A stretch of DNA of 64,000 bases from Thalassomonas sp. M1454. Lineage in GTDB: Bacteria > Pseudomonadota > Gammaproteobacteria > Enterobacterales > Alteromonadaceae. Below, piece by piece: positions 10,045-17,582 of the stretch (the first letter of the stretch is position 1; every line of letters starts with the position of its first letter). A program made the translations under genes and the position numbers. Location of the stretch: contig NZ_VKDD01000001.1 in assembly GCF_007097525.1 (NCBI RefSeq), positions 197,554 through 261,553 of the forward strand, given 5' to 3'. The notes below the pieces were generated by a model. It saw only the letters and a list, made by a program, of their open reading frames with translations, was not told the DNA's origin and ran no database searches.

Positions 10045-10422
10045 ATGATTAACATTACATCTGCCGTTTTAATTTCCATTGTAAATATGTATTTCGCAAT
10101 TGTTATTTATCTATCGCTTCATGGTTGGATTGTTCAGCACGAAGAAAGTGGTATGCAGTTACTTATTCATCTTTTCATAACTGCTCCAGTTATTCTTTTG
10201 ACGACTGTTTGGCTATATATGCTTAGTAAGTATAAAAAATGCAGCGGCATGTTCTGGAAATTTAATTTAGTAAGTTTCCTTGTACCAATAATGAGCATGC
10301 AAACAGGTGTTACTTATTACCATTATGACAAGGTCGGGGTTACGGTAGCATTGGTCGTTATAATCGCTTTGATTGTTCTTTATATTGGCGAGGCTAGACG
10401 GAAAATGTGCAAGAAACAATAA
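10045..10422 (+). CDS. Small integral membrane protein, unknown function
   Basis: A 125-residue hydrophobic protein with about four predicted membrane helices (roughly residues 4-28, 38-60, 72-88 and 96-116) and a basic C-terminal tail RRKMCKKQ. It has a strong ribosome-binding site, AAGGAG, spaced normally before the ATG. No family was recognised. It stands alone between two outward-facing polysaccharide units and has no visible operator, so it may not belong to the pathway. Confidence 0.65.
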   Translation: MINITSAVLISIVNMYFAIVIYLSLHGWIVQHEESGMQLLIHLFITAPVILLTTVWLYMLSKYKKCSGMFWKFNLVSFLVPIMSMQTGVTYYHYDKVGVTVALVVIIALIVLYIGEARRKMCKKQ

Positions 10423-10531
10423 ATGTCAATGCCTTGAGCCAGCTCAATATCTTGTTGTAAAAGGACAACTTTCAGAGAATAAAGGAGGCCTAGTATAATG
10501 ACGAAATACTAGGCCAATGCTCACTAAATGT

Positions 10532-12010
10532 TTAATTTAGCTTGGGGAGAGCAAAAGTTTCATGGAATCGTGGCATTGATTTTTCGCGCCACTCAAAGCC
10601 TTCCTTTTGAATATGAAACCATAACGGTTGAGTATTACTCCAGCTCCATATTTCCATTTCAGCAACCATTTCTCGTAAAATAATCGGATATTTTTCACTC
10701 AGATCATTTTCTTCGCCAGGGTCTTTTTCGATATCATAAAGTTTCCAAACTTTACCTACATTGATTGCTTTAAAATTATCTCTTCTTGCGGAAGCTTGAG
10801 AAAGCCCCTTACGATGGCGAAGTGCGTAGATCATTTCACCAGGTCGTGCGCTTTTGTTATTAGCTAAAAATGGATAAAGATTTTTACCATCTAGTTTTTT
10901 GGTATTGGCAATTTTTGCGTTGGCTAAACTTGCAAAAGTTGGATATAAATCGAGTGTTGATATTGGGTGAATATATTCTTTACCTGCCTCAACTCCTTGT
11001 GGCCAGTGAAAAAACATCGGCGTTCTAAAACCACCTTCTTGCACAGAACCTTTAACCCCTTTTAATGGAAAGTTACTCGCTCCATAGTCAGCTCGGCCAC
11101 CATTGTCACTAAAAAATACAATAAGAGTATTATCTAACTGCTCTGTTTCTTTTAAGGTATCGACTATTTTCTTTACTCCACGATCAACGGCATAAACCAT
11201 CGCCGCATAAATGCGACGCTTTTCATTTTTTATATGCTTAAATACCTCAAGATCATCTTTGGTTGCTTGCATCGGTGAATGAGGTGCGTTGTATGCTAAA
11301 TATAGAAAGAATGGTTGTTGTTTATTCTTTGATGCTTGACGTATAAACCCTTGAGCTTCACGTGATAAGCCATCGGTCACATATTCTGTTTCATCGACTT
11401 CTACGCCATTACGCTCTAATGGACGCAAATAATGAAAAATTGTGTGGTTCATACCGCGCTTTCGTTGACGCTCATATGCCGCTTTAAAGTTTTCAGGGAA
11501 ATAGTCGTGGCCACCATTTAAAAAACCGTAAAATTGGTCAAAACCACGATTATTAGGATGGTATTGTGCTTCTTCGCCAAGGTGCCACTTGCCAATAGCA
11601 CCAGTAAAGTAACCAGCATCTTGGAGCTCTTCACTGATGAAAGTTTCATTAACAGGAATGCCAATGCCGCCTGAGCGGTTACTGGTAGGTAAGTTAAATT
11701 GCGAACCAAATTTATGCGGATATCTACCTGTCATTATACCAGCTCGACTTGGACCACAAAAAGGGTGAGCGTTATACGCCGAATCAAACCTAGTACCTGC
11801 TGCCGCCAATTGATCCAAATTTGGGGTAAAAATATCTTTCGCGCCATTAAAACCGACATCTCCGTATCCCATATCATCGGTTAAAATAACTAAAATGTTT
11901 GGTCGTTTAGCATCAGCTTTGGTTATAACCTCTGACGCCATTGATGTATTGGCTGAAAAATAAAGGGCGAGCCCCGTTAAACAAATACATATATTTTTAA
12001 TTTTATTCAT
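10532..12010 (-). CDS. Secreted S1-family sulfatase (Cys-type formylglycine enzyme)
   Basis: Predicted periplasmic or surface sulfatase removing sulfate esters from the galactan. A signal peptide (about 1-25) is followed by the sulfatase signature CGPSRAG, with C85 as the formylglycine precursor. Metal ligands are visible in LTDDMGYGD and FFSDNGG, and the GKWHLG motif is intact. Length (492) is normal for S1, and it looks closer to the sulfatase at 29601 than to that at 25158. It is monocistronic with its own operator at 12055. Subfamily S1_19, known for carrageenan sulfatases, is plausible but not proven. No sulfatase-maturing enzyme is in the window. Confidence 0.88.
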   Translation of the reverse strand: MNKIKNICICLTGLALYFSANTSMASEVITKADAKRPNILVILTDDMGYGDVGFNGAKDIFTPNLDQLAAAGTRFDSAYNAHPFCGPSRAGIMTGRYPHKFGSQFNLPTSNRSGGIGIPVNETFISEELQDAGYFTGAIGKWHLGEEAQYHPNNRGFDQFYGFLNGGHDYFPENFKAAYERQRKRGMNHTIFHYLRPLERNGVEVDETEYVTDGLSREAQGFIRQASKNKQQPFFLYLAYNAPHSPMQATKDDLEVFKHIKNEKRRIYAAMVYAVDRGVKKIVDTLKETEQLDNTLIVFFSDNGGRADYGASNFPLKGVKGSVQEGGFRTPMFFHWPQGVEAGKEYIHPISTLDLYPTFASLANAKIANTKKLDGKNLYPFLANNKSARPGEMIYALRHRKGLSQASARRDNFKAINVGKVWKLYDIEKDPGEENDLSEKYPIILREMVAEMEIWSWSNTQPLWFHIQKEGFEWREKSMPRFHETFALPKLN

Positions 12011-12054
12011 TTCTGTAAATACTCTGGTTCTTTACAATTTGATAACATCAATAC

Positions 12055-12069
12055 AAACATATGATGTTT
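12055..12069. promoter_or_regulatory. Candidate GntR operator 2 (AAACAT-ATG-ATGTTT)
   Basis: Identical to operator 1, including the ATG spacer. It lies 45 bases before the sulfatase start at 12010 and about 65 bases before the RNA-like element on the other strand, so it could control both directions. Confidence 0.8.
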
Positions 12070-12132
12070 AAAATTACAAGTATTATTTATTTGATAATTG
12101 AGTGTGACACGGATCGTTATGGGTACAAAAAA

Positions 12133-12228
12133 GGCTATGATCAACATCAAGCTGATTACCTAACGTGGTTCTGCTGCGGTAAAAACATGAAGAAAGCCCA
12201 ATAGTTATTATCAACTATTGGGCTTTTT
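12133..12228 (+). ncRNA. Candidate small RNA, copy A, ending in an intrinsic terminator
   Basis: A non-coding stretch between the sulfatase and the lipoprotein gene. It begins GGCTATG, contains the 14-mer ATTACCTAACGTGG (12155-12168), and ends in a 14-bp stem, AAAGCCCAATAGTT at 12193-12206 and its complement at 12213-12226, running into T residues. The same order (GGCTATG, same 14-mer, then a different terminator hairpin) occurs on the opposite strand at 15146-15066. Conservation of the body with unrelated terminator stems favours an RNA gene. A TTGATA hexamer at 12091 could be a -35, but the -10 is poor. Not recognised as a known family. Confidence 0.45.
12193..12228 (+). terminator. Intrinsic terminator of copy A
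   Basis: A 14-bp perfect stem (12193-12206 with 12213-12226) with a 6-base loop, followed by T residues on the plus strand. No plus-strand protein gene lies just upstream, which is why an RNA transcript is suspected. Confidence 0.75.
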
Positions 12229-12304
12229 AATCTGAGAAAGATATTCTTATAGCGTATATTAGTATTAGCTAACAGACCGTTCAGTGCCAATAGCGGAAGT
12301 AGAG

Positions 12305-12739
12305 TTATTTAGGAAAGCACATGAAACTTTCTGTTTCTTCTGGCTTGGATAAGTCATGAGTAATAGTTAAAATTGAGCCATTACGTTTAAAAACTAGTTC
12401 TTGCTCAATATTCCCATTTAAACGACTAGCATAAAAATCATAGTTGATTGTATGGATGATAAAAACCTCTTCGTGACCGTTTCTACCTACAACAGCTTTG
12501 CCTGAATTCTCTTTAATGTAACGATTCTCTGTATCCTTGAGACTGAAATATATGCTTTTAGTTTTATCTAACCTTTCATAAGCATTATTTGACTTAGAGT
12601 TTGTATCCCACCCTGAACACCTAAATTGAATTTCATTTGAAGTTGATGGAGGCAAGACTATATGTTTTGTAGGTGCGGTTTTAGTGCTACTACATGAAAT
12701 TAATATTAACGAACTTAAAATAACATATAGCTTATTCAA
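12305..12739 (-). CDS. Small lipoprotein, unknown function
   Basis: A 144-residue protein with a clear lipoprotein signal (lipobox LISC, Cys16). The rest is a hydrophilic beta-rich domain with two cysteines (FRCSGW and the C-terminal SFMCF) that could form a disulfide. No family recognised. It is preceded by the membrane protein gene at 12836 on the same strand, and both genes have a similar ~48-base element upstream (12764-12811 and 13571-13617). It belongs to a patch of unknown genes inside the polysaccharide locus and is probably unrelated to sugar use. Confidence 0.6.
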   Translation of the reverse strand: MNKLYVILSSLILISCSSTKTAPTKHIVLPPSTSNEIQFRCSGWDTNSKSNNAYERLDKTKSIYFSLKDTENRYIKENSGKAVVGRNGHEEVFIIHTINYDFYASRLNGNIEQELVFKRNGSILTITHDLSKPEETESFMCFPK

Positions 12740-12763
12740 CTTTATCTTCCTTGTTCAGTCTCT

Positions 12764-12811
12764 TTATCGCTCTTATGAGACCTTAACCTTTTCAGACAGT
12801 TAACGTCAAAT
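12764..12811. repeat. Upstream repeat element, copy 1
   Basis: Shares TTATCGCTCTTAT-x-AGAC, a spaced CAGA and a final GTCAAAT with 13571-13617. It lies 25 bases before the start of the lipoprotein gene. It could be a common promoter or operator, or a recombination scar from cassette duplication. Confidence 0.5.
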
Positions 12812-12835
12812 TTGTGCCAATCAGAGACATAAAGG

Positions 12836-13531
12836 TTATTTATTTTCACCCACAGCAGGTAGCGATGCATCTTCAATTAATGAGAAATCTTGCAAGTTTA
12901 TAACCGCAGAATATAGAGACCCATTCTTTTGATAAATCATAAGAAATTCGTTATCAGAAATTAACTCACTACTATTAAACTTTTCCACGCCAGACAATAC
13001 CTCTAAATATCCAGTTCCATTTGGTTTAGCGAATGCAATCGTAATATGGTCACTTACTGTTAGGTGATTATCTGTATTTGAATCTAATTTAACAAGGTGA
13101 AACATTGTAGCTATGACTGGTGCTTTTGATGAGTAGTCACCTTTTCTTATGTTCTCACTTTTCTCAATTAAGTAATTTGTATGGTCAAATAACCAATATT
13201 TATCATAGGTTTGTGTGTTGATATATAGATAGTTTCGAGTGGATGTTGAGCTTTTACTATAATAACTACGGCTATATGATTGGTCTGATTGTAATGGTGC
13301 TTTCAGAACGCTCGTACCTTGAACGCTGTATATTGAACCTAAAGTCCAGTTTTCTTTAACTTCAGTATCTTCGGCAACATTTACAATATTATTAACCGTT
13401 CTCTCTCTAGTTGCGTCTTTTATCAGCTTGTATGAAACAAACAACAATACAATTATTGCTAAGATGCCAGCAATAGAGATAATTAATCCGTTAAAACGCC
13501 ATACTAGTTTAAAAAACTTACTCTCTTCCAT
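12836..13531 (-). CDS. Single-pass membrane protein with extracytoplasmic domain, unknown function
   Basis: A 231-residue protein with a short cytoplasmic N-terminus, one membrane helix (about residues 15-37) and a long exported domain rich in Ser/Thr/Tyr and aromatic residues. No catalytic motif or family recognised. It ends about 97 bases before the lipoprotein gene on the same strand. The shared upstream repeat suggests the two are regulated alike. Confidence 0.6.
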   Translation of the reverse strand: MEESKFFKLVWRFNGLIISIAGILAIIVLLFVSYKLIKDATRERTVNNIVNVAEDTEVKENWTLGSIYSVQGTSVLKAPLQSDQSYSRSYYSKSSTSTRNYLYINTQTYDKYWLFDHTNYLIEKSENIRKGDYSSKAPVIATMFHLVKLDSNTDNHLTVSDHITIAFAKPNGTGYLEVLSGVEKFNSSELISDNEFLMIYQKNGSLYSAVINLQDFSLIEDASLPAVGENK

Positions 13532-13570
13532 GTTGATTCTCTTGTAGTTTTATATTTTACGATGGACTGC

Positions 13571-13617
13571 TTATCGCTCTTATAAGACATTATCGCTTTA
13601 GCAGAGTTAGGTCAAAT
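13571..13617. repeat. Upstream repeat element, copy 2
   Basis: Second copy of the element at 12764-12811, 40 bases before the start of the 231-residue membrane protein. It contains the 10-base palindrome TCTTATAAGA and two direct copies of TTATCGCT. An integron attC site was considered but the required paired core sites are not evident. Confidence 0.5.
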
Positions 13618-13729
13618 GAGATATTTCAACGGTGATTATTTAATTGAAGTAACAATGTTAAGTGCTTGCTATTACTTTATTCATTAATTAGCTAGTATGG
13701 ATACTCAATAATTTCAAAAAGAATAATAA

Positions 13730-14929
13730 ATGTTTTTATACGAACCAACGGAACTGAGAAGTGCAAGTGTGAGCTTTGATTTAACTCAATCAGTTGCAGG
13801 AAAGAAACGTGCTGATTTAGGTATTAGTGACAATTACGCTAAAGCATGTTTAGAAAAGCTCATTGGTGGAGGTATTACATCATTTTCTCAACTAAATGCT
13901 GCTGAACAATGCATACGTAGTTTAGTTTTCCATGAGCAAATAATATGCCTAACCCCGAGTGTAAAAATTAATAACATGTTTAATACACCAATTCAGTTAT
14001 GTAGATCGCCAGTAGCGCTTACTGATTACCTAGGACAGGACATTATTAAATCCAGTATTGGTAATATTAATTACTTACATGGTTTTCAAAGATTAGAAGA
14101 GGCTAAAAAAGAAATTCAAAAGCGCGAAACTCTAAGAGCTAAAAGCAAATTACATTTACCAAGACAGCCCATCTTTTCATTAAGCCCAAATACAACTGAT
14201 TTGAAGCACGTTGCCGATAATATCGATGACTATGCACAAAATTGCTTTTCTACCGATAAGGTACTCCAATCAAGATATTTATTACCAATAATAAAAACAA
14301 AAGTACCTTCTTATATAGCATACCCTTTCTTGATAGAAAATTTTGAAGACAATGTTATTCCACCTCAAGCAAATGAATTTTTTAATTCTTTAGATGATAG
14401 GTGGCTTGTGTATCAAGATAAACTCAAGAGTAGAATCGACCTAGCATTTCCGTTATTTATTTCTATAGTGTTGGATCGAGCAGAGAAAAGGGAAGATATC
14501 GGAAAAGTAATCATGGAGCTGAGAGAAGAGTATTGCGATTGCCGAAATGGACTATGGAATATTTATGAGCAGCTAGATAATGAAAATCTAAGTGATAGTA
14601 GATACGTTCAAATTCTTATCGACGTAGAAGAGTCGACTAAAGAAATTTTTAATCGTTCCTTACTAGCTAGTTCAAAATCACAGTTAACATTATCTTTAGA
14701 TAATCAAAAGCGCTTAGGGTCTATTTTGACAGCGGGTGCTTCGTTATTTGATGCGGGAATGACATCAATAATCGCAACTATAAATGCGATGCTAGGCGGG
14801 ATGACTATCGGGAATACCTTCGACCTAAAAGCAGCCCAAATAACTGCGCAAAACATAAAAGATTTAAACCAGCTTAACTTACTAACTAAATTTTTTACTG
14901 CTGATGAATTAAATGCTTTAAAAGAGTAA
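13730..14929 (+). CDS. Hypothetical protein of 399 residues
   Basis: No family recognised. It has no signal peptide. The middle is rich in charged helical segments (e.g. RLEEAKKEIQKRE). Near residues 325-360 there is a long glycine/alanine-rich hydrophobic stretch around ILTAGASLFDAG and INAMLGGMTIG that may be a membrane-interacting segment or hydrophobic core. It is transcribed opposite to the two preceding unknown genes and ends ahead of a small GC-rich hairpin (about 15002-15018). Probable cargo; nothing ties it to carbohydrate metabolism. Confidence 0.55.
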   Translation: MFLYEPTELRSASVSFDLTQSVAGKKRADLGISDNYAKACLEKLIGGGITSFSQLNAAEQCIRSLVFHEQIICLTPSVKINNMFNTPIQLCRSPVALTDYLGQDIIKSSIGNINYLHGFQRLEEAKKEIQKRETLRAKSKLHLPRQPIFSLSPNTTDLKHVADNIDDYAQNCFSTDKVLQSRYLLPIIKTKVPSYIAYPFLIENFEDNVIPPQANEFFNSLDDRWLVYQDKLKSRIDLAFPLFISIVLDRAEKREDIGKVIMELREEYCDCRNGLWNIYEQLDNENLSDSRYVQILIDVEESTKEIFNRSLLASSKSQLTLSLDNQKRLGSILTAGASLFDAGMTSIIATINAMLGGMTIGNTFDLKAAQITAQNIKDLNQLNLLTKFFTADELNALKE

Positions 14930-15065
14930 TGCAATCAGGTTATTTTAATTTTTACTAGAATAATTTCTATCGATAGAATAAGTTAATTAAAAATAAACAC
15001 AGCGGAAGTTTTCCGCTCGCCTATATTCATCCTAATGATTCAGTAGCTATTGTAAACAATTAATG

Positions 15066-15101
15066 TAAAAAAGCATAAAACTAGTCTAGTAGTTTTACGC
15101 T
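15066..15101 (-). terminator. Intrinsic terminator of the GntR gene / copy B
   Basis: Stem AGCGTAAAACTA pairs with TAGTTTTATGCT (one G-T pair) around a 6-base loop, followed on the minus strand by six T residues at 15072-15067. Confidence 0.75.
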
Positions 15102-15146
15102 TTCAAGTAGATCCACGTTAGGTAATAGGCTTGGATAAACATAGCC
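15066..15146 (-). ncRNA. Candidate small RNA, copy B, in the 3' untranslated region of the GntR gene
   Basis: Read on the minus strand it begins GGCTATG (15146-15140), then contains the 14-mer ATTACCTAACGTGG (15126-15113), then GATCTACTTG, and ends in a terminator hairpin with a run of T. The body resembles copy A at 12133-12228 but the hairpin stem differs. It starts about 43 bases after the GntR stop, so it could be processed from that mRNA or simply be its trailer. Function unknown. Confidence 0.4.
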
Positions 15147-15188
15147 TTATTTTTAAATTGATTCTTTATTGATTTGTTCAGCGTACAG

Positions 15189-15923
15189 TTAACTATCAAA
15201 ATTTTCTTTTAAACGTCTAATCGCATCTGTTAATAATTTTTCTGTTAATCGTTCAGCTTCATCGCCATCACCATTAGCTACTGCATTACAAACCTCTCGG
15301 TGAAACTCAACAGAATGACTATTTTTTCGAGGGTCTTGGTTGGTAATTCTTACACTCACCAGTAGTGCTGAATAAATAACACCCTCCATAGCATTTAAAA
15401 ACTCATTGTGTGCAGCTTTTAACATGGCTTGGTGGAATAGTGCATCGGCTACAATAAACTTCTCGATTGAACCGCTTTCTTGCTCCATTTGTAAACAAGC
15501 ATCTTCAATTAATTTTACATCTTCAGGAGTTGCTCTTTCAGCAGCCCAGCGTGCAGCTTTAGGTTCAAATGCCAAGCGAATATCCATCAGTTGATTTATA
15601 AACTCTGGATTTGGGGTTGCTGTGATATGCCAAGCAAGTACATCATCATCAAGTAGAGTCCACTCGTTGCGCGGCCTAACTTTAGTACCAATGCCTCTAC
15701 GAACGTCTAGCATGCCTTTGCCAACAAGAATTTTGACCGCATCTCTAACAACAACTCGACTTACCTGAAACCTGTCAGCTAATGCATTTTCATCATCGAT
15801 TAATGCACCGGGTTCAAATGAACCAGCAACAATTCTACGTCCTAACTCTCTAGCAACTTGTACTGACAGACTAGGTGACATTTTGGTCGCATTTTTTAAA
15901 TCGTAATATACTAATTCGCTCAT
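15189..15923 (-). CDS. GntR/FadR-family regulator, DgoR-like
   Basis: Probable repressor of the whole locus. An N-terminal winged helix (about 10-80; LADRFQVSRVVVRDAVKIL is the recognition region) is joined to a C-terminal FCD effector domain. The segment PRNEWTLLDDDVLAWH and the later WAAERAT closely resemble E. coli DgoR, the galactonate repressor, so the effector may be 2-keto-3-deoxygalactonate or a related acid. Length 244 is usual. It stands alone beside the transporter-kinase-aldolase operon. A one-mismatch operator 50 bases upstream suggests autoregulation. Family secure; the effector is inferred. Confidence 0.9.
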   Translation of the reverse strand: MSELVYYDLKNATKMSPSLSVQVARELGRRIVAGSFEPGALIDDENALADRFQVSRVVVRDAVKILVGKGMLDVRRGIGTKVRPRNEWTLLDDDVLAWHITATPNPEFINQLMDIRLAFEPKAARWAAERATPEDVKLIEDACLQMEQESGSIEKFIVADALFHQAMLKAAHNEFLNAMEGVIYSALLVSVRITNQDPRKNSHSVEFHREVCNAVANGDGDEAERLTEKLLTDAIRRLKENFDS

Positions 15924-15972
15924 AATTTTGAGTTATATATCCATGTAAAGTGTAATTTCAACATATTAAGCT

Positions 15973-15987
15973 AAAGATAATATGTTT
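15973..15987. promoter_or_regulatory. Degenerate GntR operator (AAAGAT-AAT-ATGTTT)
   Basis: One mismatch from the AAACAT-N3-ATGTTT dyad, 50 bases before the GntR start at 15923. It suggests weaker binding and autoregulation. Confidence 0.55.
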
Positions 15988-16049
15988 ACTGTTTTTCATT
16001 ATAACAACAACAATATTTATTTCACTGATATTAAAGATATATTTGTTAT

Positions 16050-16676
16050 TTAATTACATTTTCGAAAATTATATACAAAATCCTCAGCATTTTGTTTAAT
16101 TTCAGCCAATGACATTGTCGGTTTGTATAATGATGAACCTAAACCAAAGCCTGAAGCGCCAGCCGCAACAAATGGTTGCATACTTTCAATTGTTGGGTCT
16201 ATACCACCAACTGGATAACATAGCGTATTTTTGGGCAATACAGACTTAAGAGCCTTAAGGCCGTCAACACCCACCATTGAAATAGGAAACAGCTTAATGC
16301 CTGTGGCGCCGGCTTGCAGGGCAGTAAATGCTTCAGTTGGCGTAACTACACCTGGAAACGTTGCACAACCTGCATCGACTGACATTTTTATCACCTCGGC
16401 ATTGCAGTTAGGTGTCACCACTAACTTAGCGCCCGTATCAATAACTTGCTGGGCAAGTTCTATATTGGTTACAGTCCCAGCACCGATCAAATAATCATCG
16501 CCATAAGCCTGCACTAACTTGCGAATACTATCTAAAGCATTTGGACTATTTAAAGGTACTTCTATCATAGTAAAACCAGCTTCGATAAGTACCTTAGCTA
16601 CATCTAAACATGTATCTGGAGTAACACCACGAATTATCGCAATTAGTGGTAAATGTTTTGATAAATCTTGAGTCAT
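16050..16676 (-). CDS. dgoA: 2-dehydro-3-deoxy-6-phosphogalactonate aldolase
   Basis: Splits KDPGal into pyruvate and glyceraldehyde 3-phosphate. A 208-residue class I KDPG/KDPGal aldolase: IRGVTPD, EVPLNSPN, GAGTV, the TPN segment and GIKLFP with the Schiff-base lysine are all present, and VPLNSP is close to E. coli DgoA. Its start overlaps the kinase stop by four bases (ATGA), so the two are translationally coupled. It completes the 3,6-anhydro-D-galactose branch. A generic KDPG aldolase is the alternative, but the neighbours argue for KDPGal. Confidence 0.9.
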   Translation of the reverse strand: MTQDLSKHLPLIAIIRGVTPDTCLDVAKVLIEAGFTMIEVPLNSPNALDSIRKLVQAYGDDYLIGAGTVTNIELAQQVIDTGAKLVVTPNCNAEVIKMSVDAGCATFPGVVTPTEAFTALQAGATGIKLFPISMVGVDGLKALKSVLPKNTLCYPVGGIDPTIESMQPFVAAGASGFGLGSSLYKPTMSLAEIKQNAEDFVYNFRKCN

Positions 16677-17578
16677 TTTTTGATCCCTGAAATTAAATTA
16701 TTCATACCCGCTAAAAAGCACTCATTACCGCTAAAGTATTGAGTGTCTTTACCCAAAGATTCTGCGGCTAATTGATAGCGTTGGCATAACGGCTCTCCGC
16801 CGATAAAATAAATTTTTTGCTTCTTGATGTTACGAAGTTCAAACCCTATTAAAAGACCCGATAAGTAATCTTCCATTTGTGCTTCGTGATACTTTTTAAA
16901 TACTCGGTTAGTCCATGCTAAGAACACTCGATTGCTAAATTCGCCTGACTGTGCGTCTTTAATGCCATCTAGAAATACAGTTCGTTCAAACTCTTCGTTT
17001 TTTTCACGAGTCGCAATAAGGCTATGTTTAGATAATAATGAGAATAACTCCCCTGTCATATAGCTTGAGAACTCGCTAATTCCGTGATCATAAATAGCAT
17101 GTTTGCTGTGTGTGCCGGGCAGAACAATACAATTTTGGGTGTCTTGGCTGTTTGTTTTATCTAGCAAGGCAGATAAACCAAACAACTGCACCTCTTCACC
17201 GCGCATAACATCAAACTTATCGCCGTCATACTGATGGCTTACACCTGGAAAAATAGTCGCTTTTGCGCCCCAAGGCGAATCAAAGTGATAAGCTTTTGCA
17301 ACGATATTTTCAATAGAGCACGGCGTGGTTGCGTAATCTACATTAACCCACCCTTTTAATGAGCCAACCATACCTGCCATATAAAGAGGCAAACTCGCAT
17401 AATCTTCTATCCAATCAGTTAGGATATCTTCTAGTGCTTTGGCGAAATTGCCATCTTTTACGTTAAGCAAACCAAGCGAGAGCTCTTTTTGGCTGACTAC
17501 TTGGGTATTTTCATCGACAGCAAAGGCTCTGAAATTTGTGGTTCCCCAGTCAATGATAAGGTACTGTATTTTACTCAT
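16673..17578 (-). CDS. dgoK: 2-dehydro-3-deoxygalactonokinase
   Basis: Phosphorylates 2-keto-3-deoxy-D-galactonate to KDPGal. The protein begins MSKIQYLIIDWGTTNFRAF, with the phosphate-1 motif DWGTT, and carries PGTHSKHA and GELFSLLSKHS, all typical of DgoK. The start at 17578 (301 residues) is preferred over an in-frame ATG at 17647, because the latter would add 23 basic residues overlapping the transporter gene. The chosen ATG lies five bases after the transporter stop, as expected in an operon. It ends overlapping dgoA. Confidence 0.92.
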   Translation of the reverse strand: MSKIQYLIIDWGTTNFRAFAVDENTQVVSQKELSLGLLNVKDGNFAKALEDILTDWIEDYASLPLYMAGMVGSLKGWVNVDYATTPCSIENIVAKAYHFDSPWGAKATIFPGVSHQYDGDKFDVMRGEEVQLFGLSALLDKTNSQDTQNCIVLPGTHSKHAIYDHGISEFSSYMTGELFSLLSKHSLIATREKNEEFERTVFLDGIKDAQSGEFSNRVFLAWTNRVFKKYHEAQMEDYLSGLLIGFELRNIKKQKIYFIGGEPLCQRYQLAAESLGKDTQYFSGNECFLAGMNNLISGIKK

Positions 17579-17582
17579 TGCT

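Noticed and set aside
12764-13617. Integron attC sites at the repeats upstream of the two unknown genes
   Set aside because: One GTTAGGT-like core is present but no matching inverse core or long imperfect stem-loop could be paired, gene orientations are mixed, and no integrase is seen.
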